Below are positions 34,217 to 41,876 of a stretch of DNA of 64,000 bases, one piece after another. The notes under the pieces were generated by a model. The model was not told where the DNA came from. It ran no database searches and worked only from the letters and a program-made list of their open reading frames with translations. The position numbers and the translations under genes are program-made. The DNA lies in the NCBI GenBank assembly GCA_018268105.1, contig JAFDXG010000146.1, positions 1 to 64,000 of the forward strand, read 5' to 3'. Source of the DNA: Bacteroidota bacterium. Its GTDB lineage: Bacteria; Bacteroidota; Bacteroidia; Chitinophagales; Chitinophagaceae. The stretch's first letter is position 1; each line of letters begins with the position of its first letter.

Positions 34217-35132
34217 ACTGTCTGAAATCAAATTTTCCTTCTTTCAGCGGTTTCTCCACCGGTGCCTGCCCATCCTGGAGTTTGTAGGTAAATACTTTGT
34301 CTACGTGCAGCCATTTCCCGTTTTCCCATTTAAAGCCTTCGTAGTCGCCATCAGGAATATAAGTATATTTTTTTTCGGGTTGATTATTTTCTGAAATGAG
34401 ATGATCATAGATAATCATTTTCATTTCATCATCATAGCGAATACTCGCATTGCCCTCTTTTTTATACTCAATTGTGAACCGTGTTTGTACAGGTTTCGGT
34501 ACCTGATCTTTTGCAAAACTGAAAAATGGACCACCAAATACCGGTCTGCCCTGTTCATCAAAATGAAGGACTTCAATCCGTTTCTTTGTGCTTCGGATAT
34601 TGTTTTCGTCATAACCGAAGAGGGTGTAATACTTTTTCCCGTTATAATTATTCTCTAATATCCGGTAATATATTGCTCCCACCCAGTTCATGTTTGTAGT
34701 AGTGATGTGATCTGTATTGGTAAGCAGGGGAGTTTTGTCAAGCAGAGGATAGAGTTGCAAAGATCCGTCTTTAGTATTGATTTGAATTGCACCGTGCCTG
34801 CGAAAAGTATTTTCGTCTTTTACAACTTGCCAGGTAAAAATCCTGAAGCTGCTGTCGGGAGCATACAGACGCGAAATAGTTTGTAATGAATCAAAAGGAT
34901 AGTAGAAGGAGTGGGGTTCTTTAAGCGCCCTTACAAGCATTTTAGTAAATATGCTGTCTGACCTGAAACGGTCTGCCGCTTCTCTTGCATTTACAATATT
35001 AAAAGCATAAGTTTTCATTGAATCTTCATGCTGCTTAAATGCAGAAAAGGATTTCCCCGAAGATTGCGCCTGCATGCTTATTACTATAAGATTCAGGACA
35101 AACAAATAAATATACTTCCGGATATGTTTCAT
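34215..35132 (-). CDS. Secreted hypothetical protein
   Basis: A 305-residue exported protein with signal peptide MKHIRKYIYLFVLNLIVISMQAQ. The N-terminal 90 residues are helical (KQHEDSMKTYAFNIVNAREAADRFRSDSIFTKMLVRAL). The rest is strand-rich with WKT/WQV-type beta motifs (FRIFTWQVVKDENTFRRHGAIQI, NGKKYYTLFGYDENN, KRIEVLHFDEQGRPVFGGPFF) and a closing basic tail. No lipobox or catalytic motif is visible. I recognise the general type as a Bacteroidota periplasmic conserved hypothetical but not a named family. Its stop codon is part of the adjacent tandem repeat, so the last residues (DFRQ) come just before the array. Confidence 0.7.
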   Translation of the reverse strand: MKHIRKYIYLFVLNLIVISMQAQSSGKSFSAFKQHEDSMKTYAFNIVNAREAADRFRSDSIFTKMLVRALKEPHSFYYPFDSLQTISRLYAPDSSFRIFTWQVVKDENTFRRHGAIQINTKDGSLQLYPLLDKTPLLTNTDHITTTNMNWVGAIYYRILENNYNGKKYYTLFGYDENNIRSTKKRIEVLHFDEQGRPVFGGPFFSFAKDQVPKPVQTRFTIEYKKEGNASIRYDDEMKMIIYDHLISENNQPEKKYTYIPDGDYEGFKWENGKWLHVDKVFTYKLQDGQAPVEKPLKEGKFDFRQ

Positions 35133-35224
35133 TTATATAGCTGGTTACGAAAATACTAACATTGGCGGTTATCAACGGTAAATATCAGGTCTTAGTGTTT
35201 AAAGTTTTGATAAAATGGAATGGG

Positions 35225-35310
35225 GGCATGAGCTATTAGCGATGAGCATTGAGCGTTGGGCGATGGGAATCGTGTTCCAAATAACCATAACTCATTGCCC
35301 ATAGCCACAG
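35225..35310. repeat. Low-complexity stretch at the 3' end of aguA
   Basis: Contains recurring words GAGCATTGAGC, GTTGGGCGATGGG and ATTGCCCATAGCC just downstream (minus strand) of the aguA stop at 35314. Looser than the other low-complexity blocks but placed the same way. Confidence 0.35.
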
Positions 35311-35313
35311 CCT

Positions 35314-36423
35314 TTATACCATCGGCTCCTGCTGGCTCAGGCAATGAAAACTACCCAATCCCCAAATTATATCTGTTGAGTCTATACCAACAACTTGCCG
35401 GGAAGGAAAACAACCTTGTATAATTTTTAATGCCTTATCGTCATTTTTGCAGCGAAAAGTGGGGACAACAACTGCGGCATTGCAGATATAGAAATTAGCA
35501 TAAGAAGCCGGCAGTCGCTGATCTTCGTAAACAACAGCTGAAGGCATCGGAAGTTCTATGATATTCAGTTGTTTTCCATTGAGTAGCCGCATTTCTTTCA
35601 GCTCTTTCAGATTGGTTTGCAGTAATGCATAGTTGTCATCATGCTTATTTTCTTCTACTACCGTTAGTACGGTATCTTCATTTACAAACCTTACCGTGTC
35701 ATCTATATGCCCGTCTGTGTCATCGCCCACAATACCTTCGCTTACCCACAGTATCTGATCTGCACCATAGTAATGATGCAAATAAGATTCGATCTGCTCC
35801 TGGCTAAGCTGTGGGTTGCGGTTGGGATTGAGCAGGCATGAGGTTGATGTAAGTATGGTCCCATTTCCGTTAAATTCCACGGAACCCCCTTCCATCACTA
35901 TTCCCGGATGAAAAACCGGGATATTGTATGCATCGGCAATAAGAGAGGGTATAATATCATCAAGTTCATAAGGGGGATATTTATTGCCCCATGCATTGTA
36001 TCCCCAGTCAATAATTATTTTTTTTTGCTCAGCCTGCGGATTAATAAGAAATGCAGGACCATGATCGCGGCACCATGCATCATTGGTTGGATGCAGATAA
36101 AATGCAATCTTATTCATATCCACCCCCGCTTTTTCAAGACGGGCAGTTGCATCAGCCCTCATGGCCTCATTGTTTACATTGATATGAACACTTTCTCCCT
36201 GTGAGACTACTTTTATAAATGCAGTATAAGGTGCATAAATGGTTTCAATTTTTCCGGGCCAAGAAGCTTCTTTGTGCGGCCAACTGAGCCAGGTGGCGCT
36301 ATGGGGTGCAAATTCTGCAGGGAAATAATACCCGAGTTTTTGGGGTGTTTTAAAATCAAAAAAATTAGGGGCTGAAAAAGTATTCTGTGTATGCTGTTGT
36401 TGTTTAATGCCTTTGTTGCTCAC
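35314..36423 (-). CDS. aguA: Agmatine deiminase
   Basis: Converts agmatine to N-carbamoylputrescine and ammonia. 369 residues of the peptidyl-arginine-deiminase fold: FPAEFAPHSATWLSWPHKEASWPG (substrate loop), CRDHGPAF, WGYNAWGNKYPPYELDD, VMEGGSVEFNGNGTIL, DTDGHIDDTVRFV with the catalytic His, and catalytic Cys361 in GLGSFHCLSQQEP near the C-terminus. Full length. It follows aguB (65 bp apart, same strand), and the two together make putrescine from agmatine. The product probably serves polyamine synthesis; arginine decarboxylase is not in the window. Confidence 0.94.
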   Translation of the reverse strand: MSNKGIKQQQHTQNTFSAPNFFDFKTPQKLGYYFPAEFAPHSATWLSWPHKEASWPGKIETIYAPYTAFIKVVSQGESVHINVNNEAMRADATARLEKAGVDMNKIAFYLHPTNDAWCRDHGPAFLINPQAEQKKIIIDWGYNAWGNKYPPYELDDIIPSLIADAYNIPVFHPGIVMEGGSVEFNGNGTILTSTSCLLNPNRNPQLSQEQIESYLHHYYGADQILWVSEGIVGDDTDGHIDDTVRFVNEDTVLTVVEENKHDDNYALLQTNLKELKEMRLLNGKQLNIIELPMPSAVVYEDQRLPASYANFYICNAAVVVPTFRCKNDDKALKIIQGCFPSRQVVGIDSTDIIWGLGSFHCLSQQEPMV

Positions 36424-36488
36424 CTGTTGTTATTTTGAAATAGCCGAAATAAAGAAAAGATGGTTTTACCGCTGTATACTCTGCTCTG

Positions 36489-37364
36489 TTATTCTTCGTC
36501 AATATATCGTTTGGTAATGGGTTGATAACTGTCAATTCGCCTGTCTCTCAGAAATGGCCAATGCGTTCTGTATTGATCTGTTTTCTTAGTATCAATATTC
36601 ACCACGGCTACCTCTTCTTTGTCATGTGGTGCTTTGTAGATAACACTTCCAAATGGATTAGCGACGAATGATCCGCCCCAGAATTTCATGGCGCCATCCT
36701 GTTCATATCCCGTGCGGTTTACACTTACTACATGCACTCCATTTGCAACGGCATGACTGCGTTGAATAGTTTGCCATGCATTGTATTGCTCAGTATTAGT
36801 GGCTTCGTCCTGGGAAGCAGCCCAGCCAATTGCTGTTGGGTAAAACAGGATTTCTGCGCCCATCAAAGCAGTAATTCTTGCTGCTTCCGGGTACCACTGA
36901 TCCCAGCATATAAGCACACCTATAGCTGCATATTTTGTTTTGAACACCTTGTATCCAAGATCACCTGGTGTAAAATAAAATTTTTCGTAATACGCAGGGT
37001 CATCCGGTATATGCATCTTTCTGTACTTACCCAGGTAGGTACCATCGGCATCTATCACTGCTGTGGTATTATGATATAAACCTTCTGCTCTTTTTTCAAA
37101 AAGGGAAGCTATAATTACAATATTTTTTTCTTTGGCAATTTTACTAAGTAAATCAGATGACGGGCCGGGTATAGATTCTGCCAGTTCAAAATGTTTGTAG
37201 TCTTCCACATCGCAAAAGTACAATGAAGTAAATAGTTCCTGGAGGCATACGATTTGTGCCCCTTTATCTGCAGCTTCTTTCACTTTTTCAACCGCTTTAT
37301 TGAGGTTTTCCGTTTTGTCGGCAGAACAAGTCATCTGCACCAGTCCAACATTTAATATTGCCAT
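36489..37364 (-). CDS. aguB: N-carbamoylputrescine amidase
   Basis: Nitrilase-superfamily amidohydrolase that turns N-carbamoylputrescine into putrescine, CO2 and ammonia. 291 residues. The Glu-Lys-Cys catalytic triad is visible: Glu43 in CLQELFTSLYF, Lys116 in GKYRKMHIPDDP, and Cys153 in IGVLICWDQWYPEAAR. Other family segments are KEKNIVIIASLFEK and VANGVHVVSVNRTGYE. Immediately upstream of aguA on the same strand. A TAnnTTTG box lies 20 bases before the ATG, so aguB-aguA is probably one transcript. Confidence 0.94.
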   Translation of the reverse strand: MAILNVGLVQMTCSADKTENLNKAVEKVKEAADKGAQIVCLQELFTSLYFCDVEDYKHFELAESIPGPSSDLLSKIAKEKNIVIIASLFEKRAEGLYHNTTAVIDADGTYLGKYRKMHIPDDPAYYEKFYFTPGDLGYKVFKTKYAAIGVLICWDQWYPEAARITALMGAEILFYPTAIGWAASQDEATNTEQYNAWQTIQRSHAVANGVHVVSVNRTGYEQDGAMKFWGGSFVANPFGSVIYKAPHDKEEVAVVNIDTKKTDQYRTHWPFLRDRRIDSYQPITKRYIDEE

Positions 37365-37383
37365 ATTTTTTTGCTTAAAACCG

Positions 37384-37391
37384 CAAAAATA
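37384..37391 (-). promoter_or_regulatory. Candidate -7 element of aguBA
   Basis: Minus strand reads TATTTTTG (TAnnTTTG), 19 bases before the aguB ATG at 37364. Confidence 0.35.
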
Positions 37392-37505
37392 AAATCTTAT
37401 ATCGAAATATGCCGGAATAAATAAAGCTGTTCATTTTTTAATGACGTATTATTTCTTAATACCTGTTTTATTGAAAGAAATTTTATTTACCAGTTTCAGG
37501 AAGCC

Positions 37506-39218
37506 CTAAATCCATACTGATGGTTTATTTGGTTTCTTTTTTAAGGGTTGCTGTTGTTGATATAAGTTGTCTGCTCTGTCAGTGTTTATTGGAATGGTCT
37601 TTCTGTTTAATATGTGCTCTCCTGAATGTTTTTGCAGACTACCAGGTGCTAAAGCAGGTAGTTCATCCAGAATCATTAACTCCAATTGCCGACCATTGAG
37701 TAATTGTTGTTCTTTAGCTTGTTTTAGCCATTTCGTTAGACTTGTTGCGGATAAAGAGTCAACTAATCTGAGTTGACTATTGAGGAGTTTGATACGCTTT
37801 TCAAATTGGTGTTGAGTTGCTTTTTGCCACTCCAAACCTGTATTGTTGTGATCTGAAAACTCCATTTCAGCAAATTCCGGAGTTTCAAAATGGTAAGTCC
37901 TGGTAAGGGGTTCAAAATCATCAAAAGGTGCAGGTGGTACGGATGGTGCGGGGGGAATAATTTCATCGGGTACAAATGAAGGAGGTAGAGGTTTTAATGG
38001 CTCAATAGCTGTGATTTCAGACGTAACCGGATTGACAATTATTTTTTTGGTAATGTTAATAGTCTTTTGATCGGGTGATATAGTTAATGTTTTTTCATGG
38101 TTAATGATTTTCTTCCCAATGATAGTAATTGAATTAATATTTTTTTTTGATTCCGTCTTTACCGAAAATTGTCCATCATGTTTTGTATGGCTATTGATAT
38201 GCTGATCAGGCGTCAACCAGGCTATTGATATCAGGAAGAATGCAATACATACAAAAACAAATATTTCCTGGCCGTAATTAAAATTGGTGGTTCTTACATT
38301 CATGATTCGTTTTACACGGCTCAATAATTGATTATCGTTACCGGTAGCTGCAACGGCTATTGGTTGTATTCCGATACGCATTTTTTCGAGAGACAGTAAA
38401 GCAGAAGCATAACCATGTGCATCGCAGTTATATTGAAGTGCCAGGTCGTCACAGCAATGCTCTCTTTCTTTTCTTATGCTTTTGCCAAGCAAATGCACAA
38501 ATGGATTAAAAAATAGAACGGTTTCAATGACAGATACAACAATATTGATAAAATAGTCATTTCGCCTGATGTGGGCCAATTCATGCAATAATATTGATTC
38601 CATCTGGGATGGTGTCAGTTGGTTGAAAGCTGCAATTGGGATTAAAATAACCGGTTTAAAATAAGCAAGGGTAGCAGGAACATTTATATATTCACTAAAA
38701 AATATTTTTACTTTTCGTTTAATGCCTATATGTGAAGCATACTGGTTTATATATTTTATCCAATAGGGGGTTGCTTCCTGCAATCCTATTGTTCTCATCT
38801 TCCTCGAAAAAAGATAGGCATTTACCAGCTTAACAACCAGGAAAAACAACACTATGAGATATGCAGTTGAAAAATAGGGCAAATAAGAGCTAAGCAATTC
38901 AAATAAATGGTGATGTGAAGTGCTGTTTTGTATTGCCAGCAAAGCTTTTGCTGCTTCACTACTAATGGTGGAAAGACCTGTTGCAGACCGGGTAAGTTGT
39001 ATAATTGCCGAATAGTTTTGAACAAGAGTGATGGCAAACCAGAAAAAAGAGATGCCGGTGGCAAGTACTGCCAGATTATGCCGAAAAACAGGAGTATTTC
39101 GTTTGTCTGTATGAGCAGCCAGTTGATAAATCAACCAAAGCAGCGCCGCCTGCCACAGGCTGGAAAAAATTGTCCATCCCAATGCTATTAAAAACGGGGA
39201 GTTATACAGCGCAGTCAT
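37506..39218 (-). CDS. M56-family (BlaR1/MecR1-like) membrane metallopeptidase
   Basis: A 570-residue signal-transducing peptidase. Four helices (about 10-30, 45-65, 115-135, 297-315) hold the cytosolic zinc protease domain with HELAH at 212-216 and the M56 landmarks ATLAYFKPVILIP and EREHCCDDLAL. Unlike staphylococcal BlaR1 it has no penicillin-binding sensor domain; after the last helix comes a Pro/Lys-rich disordered region (KPLPPSFVPDEIIPPAPSVPPAP) and a helical tail. It lies 19 bp downstream of the BlaI-like repressor and so probably degrades that repressor on an unknown envelope cue. The upstream stimulus is not visible and may not be a beta-lactam. Confidence 0.9.
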   Translation of the reverse strand: MTALYNSPFLIALGWTIFSSLWQAALLWLIYQLAAHTDKRNTPVFRHNLAVLATGISFFWFAITLVQNYSAIIQLTRSATGLSTISSEAAKALLAIQNSTSHHHLFELLSSYLPYFSTAYLIVLFFLVVKLVNAYLFSRKMRTIGLQEATPYWIKYINQYASHIGIKRKVKIFFSEYINVPATLAYFKPVILIPIAAFNQLTPSQMESILLHELAHIRRNDYFINIVVSVIETVLFFNPFVHLLGKSIRKEREHCCDDLALQYNCDAHGYASALLSLEKMRIGIQPIAVAATGNDNQLLSRVKRIMNVRTTNFNYGQEIFVFVCIAFFLISIAWLTPDQHINSHTKHDGQFSVKTESKKNINSITIIGKKIINHEKTLTISPDQKTINITKKIIVNPVTSEITAIEPLKPLPPSFVPDEIIPPAPSVPPAPFDDFEPLTRTYHFETPEFAEMEFSDHNNTGLEWQKATQHQFEKRIKLLNSQLRLVDSLSATSLTKWLKQAKEQQLLNGRQLELMILDELPALAPGSLQKHSGEHILNRKTIPINTDRADNLYQQQQPLKKKPNKPSVWI

Positions 39219-39237
39219 TTTTTATAAGTTTTTAAAC

Positions 39238-39621
39238 TTATTGTTTTTTGAGTGTGTTCAGCAGGTTCTGTATCTCATTCAGCTCATCTTTACTTGTTTT
39301 GTGATTGCCCAGTGCCTGCATTACAAGCTGTGCCGGCGAACCGGCAAAAAGGGTATTAATCATTTTACCCAACAGGTGTTTCTGAGTCTTCTCCCTGCTC
39401 ACAATAGCTTTGTAGATATGCGTTTTTGAAGAATCGTCCCTGCTTACTAATCCCTTATCGTGCATAATTTGCATAAGCTTAAGTGTTGTGGTATATCCCA
39501 CATCTTTGCTGGCAGCAAGTTCTTCATGCACTTCTCTTACGGTAGCGCTCTCCTTCGACCATAATACCTGCAATATCTCCAGTTCGCTCTCTGTAGGTTT
39601 TACATTTTTTGGTTGTGCCAT
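39238..39621 (-). CDS. BlaI/MecI-family repressor
   Basis: A 127-residue winged-helix transcriptional repressor, of normal length. Motifs: LEILQVLWSKESATVREVHEELAASKDVGYTTTLKLMQIMHDKGLV (winged helix) then RDDSSKTHIYKAIVSREKTQKHLL with the dimerisation tail. The family is cleaved between the two domains by its M56 partner, whose gene follows 19 bp downstream. Two perfect palindromes of the form TACGA-N6-TCGTA lie directly upstream of the start codon and are the likely autoregulatory operators. Regulated genes beyond the pair are unknown. Confidence 0.93.
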   Translation of the reverse strand: MAQPKNVKPTESELEILQVLWSKESATVREVHEELAASKDVGYTTTLKLMQIMHDKGLVSRDDSSKTHIYKAIVSREKTQKHLLGKMINTLFAGSPAQLVMQALGNHKTSKDELNEIQNLLNTLKKQ

Positions 39622-39624
39622 ATT

Positions 39625-39665
39625 TACGATTTAATTCGTATAATAAAAATACGATTTCGTTCGTA
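39625..39665. promoter_or_regulatory. Tandem palindromic operators of the blaI-like gene
   Basis: Two dyads, TACGATTTAATTCGTA (39625-39640) and TACGATTTCGTTCGTA (39650-39665), have identical half-sites (TACGA/TCGTA) and a 6-base spacer; their starts are 25 bp apart. The nearer one begins 4 bases upstream of the ATG at 39621, so a bound repressor would cover the start and probably the promoter. Confidence 0.7.
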
Positions 39666-39710
39666 TCATGCCAAACCCTTTTTATTTTTTAGCGAATTTT
39701 TGTGGTAACA

Positions 39711-39740
39711 CAAAAAAGGAGCGACTTAAAGTCGCTCCTG
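39711..39740 (-). terminator. Rho-independent terminator of the T9SS cargo gene
   Basis: AGGAGCGACT (39717-39726) pairs with AGTCGCTCCT (39730-39739), loop three bases. On the minus strand it is followed by TTTTTT. It lies 27 bp past the stop of the T9SS protein gene at 39767. Confidence 0.8.
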
Positions 39741-39766
39741 TAAAATTGAAGTGGGTAAAAACTATT

Positions 39767-41518
39767 CTATTTTTTTAATAGTTTGTTTACATCTGTCGTA
39801 CCGTCTTTATTAAACAACTGTAGCAAGTAAATACCCGCCGGAAGCCGTTGGATATTTATATCAAAAGTGCCACTACTGTTAATAGATGGGACATATTTCA
39901 ATACCGGTTGGCCACCGCTGTTAAGTATATTTGCCTGCATCACTGTTTTGCCGGATTGAATATATAGTCTGTTGCTGGCAGGGTTCGGATATATCCGCAC
40001 TGAAGGTGTGGCATCACATTTCAATTTTATTTGTACTATTTGTGTACTGCTGTTTTTACCATCGAAGTCTACCTGGGTAATGCGATAATAATTTACTCCC
40101 AAAGCTGGTGCATTGTCGGTATAATTATAAGTTTGAGTGGTGGTGCTGTTGCCGGTAGCAGAAACCTGACCGATAGTAGAAAAATGTATTCCATCTGTAC
40201 TGTGTTCTACAAGGAAATGGCTGTTATTTTGTTCATAAGAAGTCTTCCATTGCAATTTAGCTTTACAACCATCAGCTTTAACTGTGAAATCTCCAAAAGT
40301 AACCGGAAGTACAGCACTAATACTACCAATAGCTAAAGCAGTAATAATAGTACCTCCTTCTATTTTTCCAGTCAGTGTGGATCCTTTGGTAAGCCCGGTA
40401 GCGCCAGGAGTTAACACACTGAGGTCAATCCATTTCCCGACGCCTGCATCCCATCCTGCAAGTCTTAACCCCGCTGCTGTGATGCCTCCATAACCCTGCA
40501 AATCGGGAATAGATACTGTAATTACTTGGTCGTTTGTCATTGACAAAGCCATATAATCCATGTCTAATTCATCCTGGTAATGCCAGTCCCAAAAGCCTAC
40601 TGGTACAACTGATACTAACCCACCGGTTAGATGGTTAGCATCTGTGAGATTAAGAGTCCCCTGATCCGGAGGAAAAGTATTGACGTCTTCATCTGTCAGA
40701 TCCAAAGTTGTATTAGGATCCCCGTCTACCCAGGCTACAGATAAAAGATATCCTAAGTCTGAATATGTGCCTGACCGTTGTAATTGATATAAAGAGGTGT
40801 TGTTACCCACCGGATAGATAAATGTTCCGCCATGACCTGCTGCGCCTGTGGATGAATTAGAATGATTATACTCCGTAACGTAACCATCTACGTGCTGTGC
40901 ATCTGAGGGAGGATTGCCGCCTGTATTTGTATATGATGCGCTGTTTACAAAAACTATTGCACCGCGAACGGGGAAATTCCTGTTGGTGGTTGTAATCCCG
41001 TTTTCAAAATGCAGTGTTTTAGCTACTGTAATGCCACCAGAAGGAGTTCCAAAATATGGATCTGGGCCGCCTGTAATATATGGGCGTAATATATTTGAAA
41101 TGTTCATAGTATTACCCGGGCCAATATTAAAAAAGACTTCATCAAAAACAATATTACCGCCGGTAATTGTAGGGGCATTTCCACTTAGGTCAATAGAGGT
41201 TTCAATGGTATTTGTGCCCTGGTAGGTAAAATAATCAATGTTGTTACCAATTTGCCCAAAGCTTGAAAAATCATTAAACTGTGTAAGCCACCCGGTATTT
41301 TGGTCGCTTACTATAAAGCGCTGATTGGTATGAGTGTATTGAGTACCGTTAATGCGTGTTATCGTGGTATTCACATTGGTAGTTCCTCCTCCTGGTGCAC
41401 CTTCAGTATAGTTTTTGGCATTCCATATTTCCGGAAGATTATAGGGTGGTGGTGGGCCCTGAGAATATGCCACATCAAGTGAAAACAATACAATAACCAG
41501 GGGTAAAATATATTTCAT
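39767..41518 (-). CDS. Secreted protein with type IX sorting domain
   Basis: A 583-residue exported protein with signal peptide MKYILPLVIVLFSLDVAYS. The bulk (about 20-400) is strand- and Gly/Thr/Asn-rich with no enzyme motif I recognise. Residues about 408-500 form a fibronectin-III/Ig-like domain (CKAKLQWKTSYEQNNSHFLVEHSTDG ... VNYYRITQVDFDGKNS). The C-terminal about 78 residues are a T9SS type A sorting domain: VRIYPNPASNRLYIQSGK ... LPAGIYLLQLFNKDG. The protein is therefore probably exported across the outer membrane by the T9SS. Function of the main domain is unknown. It has its own terminator, so it is a single unit. Confidence 0.88.
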   Translation of the reverse strand: MKYILPLVIVLFSLDVAYSQGPPPPYNLPEIWNAKNYTEGAPGGGTTNVNTTITRINGTQYTHTNQRFIVSDQNTGWLTQFNDFSSFGQIGNNIDYFTYQGTNTIETSIDLSGNAPTITGGNIVFDEVFFNIGPGNTMNISNILRPYITGGPDPYFGTPSGGITVAKTLHFENGITTTNRNFPVRGAIVFVNSASYTNTGGNPPSDAQHVDGYVTEYNHSNSSTGAAGHGGTFIYPVGNNTSLYQLQRSGTYSDLGYLLSVAWVDGDPNTTLDLTDEDVNTFPPDQGTLNLTDANHLTGGLVSVVPVGFWDWHYQDELDMDYMALSMTNDQVITVSIPDLQGYGGITAAGLRLAGWDAGVGKWIDLSVLTPGATGLTKGSTLTGKIEGGTIITALAIGSISAVLPVTFGDFTVKADGCKAKLQWKTSYEQNNSHFLVEHSTDGIHFSTIGQVSATGNSTTTQTYNYTDNAPALGVNYYRITQVDFDGKNSSTQIVQIKLKCDATPSVRIYPNPASNRLYIQSGKTVMQANILNSGGQPVLKYVPSINSSGTFDINIQRLPAGIYLLQLFNKDGTTDVNKLLKK

Positions 41519-41876
41519 ACTTTTCTGATTTAGTCAGGTTTAATGTAGTATAATGATCTATAGGTTCAGTAAAAACAATGGTTATTGTCATTGATTATTG
41601 GAATCAAATACCGGTGATGTTTTGCAGAAAAGATGTTGAATTTAGGATAAGAAAGAATTTCAATTATGCGGGATATAGATTTTATATAATTACTGCCGAA
41701 GATAGTAAATCTTACATTATGGATAAAAGTATTTGCAGAAATATTTATGGATTTTGCCGAAAAGGAAGTTGGGTAAAATCACAAAGGGCAACAAATTGAT
41801 TGTTGCCCTTTGAAAATCAAATATTAAAATGATCTGATTGACTTATATCAATAACAATTTATTCACCAATATGGTA
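41519..41876. other. Intergenic stretch upstream of the T9SS gene
   Basis: About 360 bp between two minus-strand genes, the T9SS cargo and the pyrophosphatase. It holds the cargo gene's upstream region and the pyrophosphatase terminator (41782-41812). A plus-strand 73-codon open frame at 41578-41799 has no recognisable protein features, and its 3' end runs into the terminator, so it is not called as a gene. Confidence 0.5.
41782..41812 (-). terminator. Rho-independent terminator of the pyrophosphatase gene
   Basis: CAAAGGGCAACAA (41782-41794) pairs exactly with TTGTTGCCCTTTG (41800-41812), loop ATTGA. On the minus strand TGATTTT follows. It lies 64 bp past the hppA stop. Confidence 0.75.

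Noticed and set aside
41578..41799. Plus-strand frame of 73 codons before the pyrophosphatase terminator
   Set aside because: No domain, no upstream signal, and its 3' end overlaps a convincing terminator hairpin.
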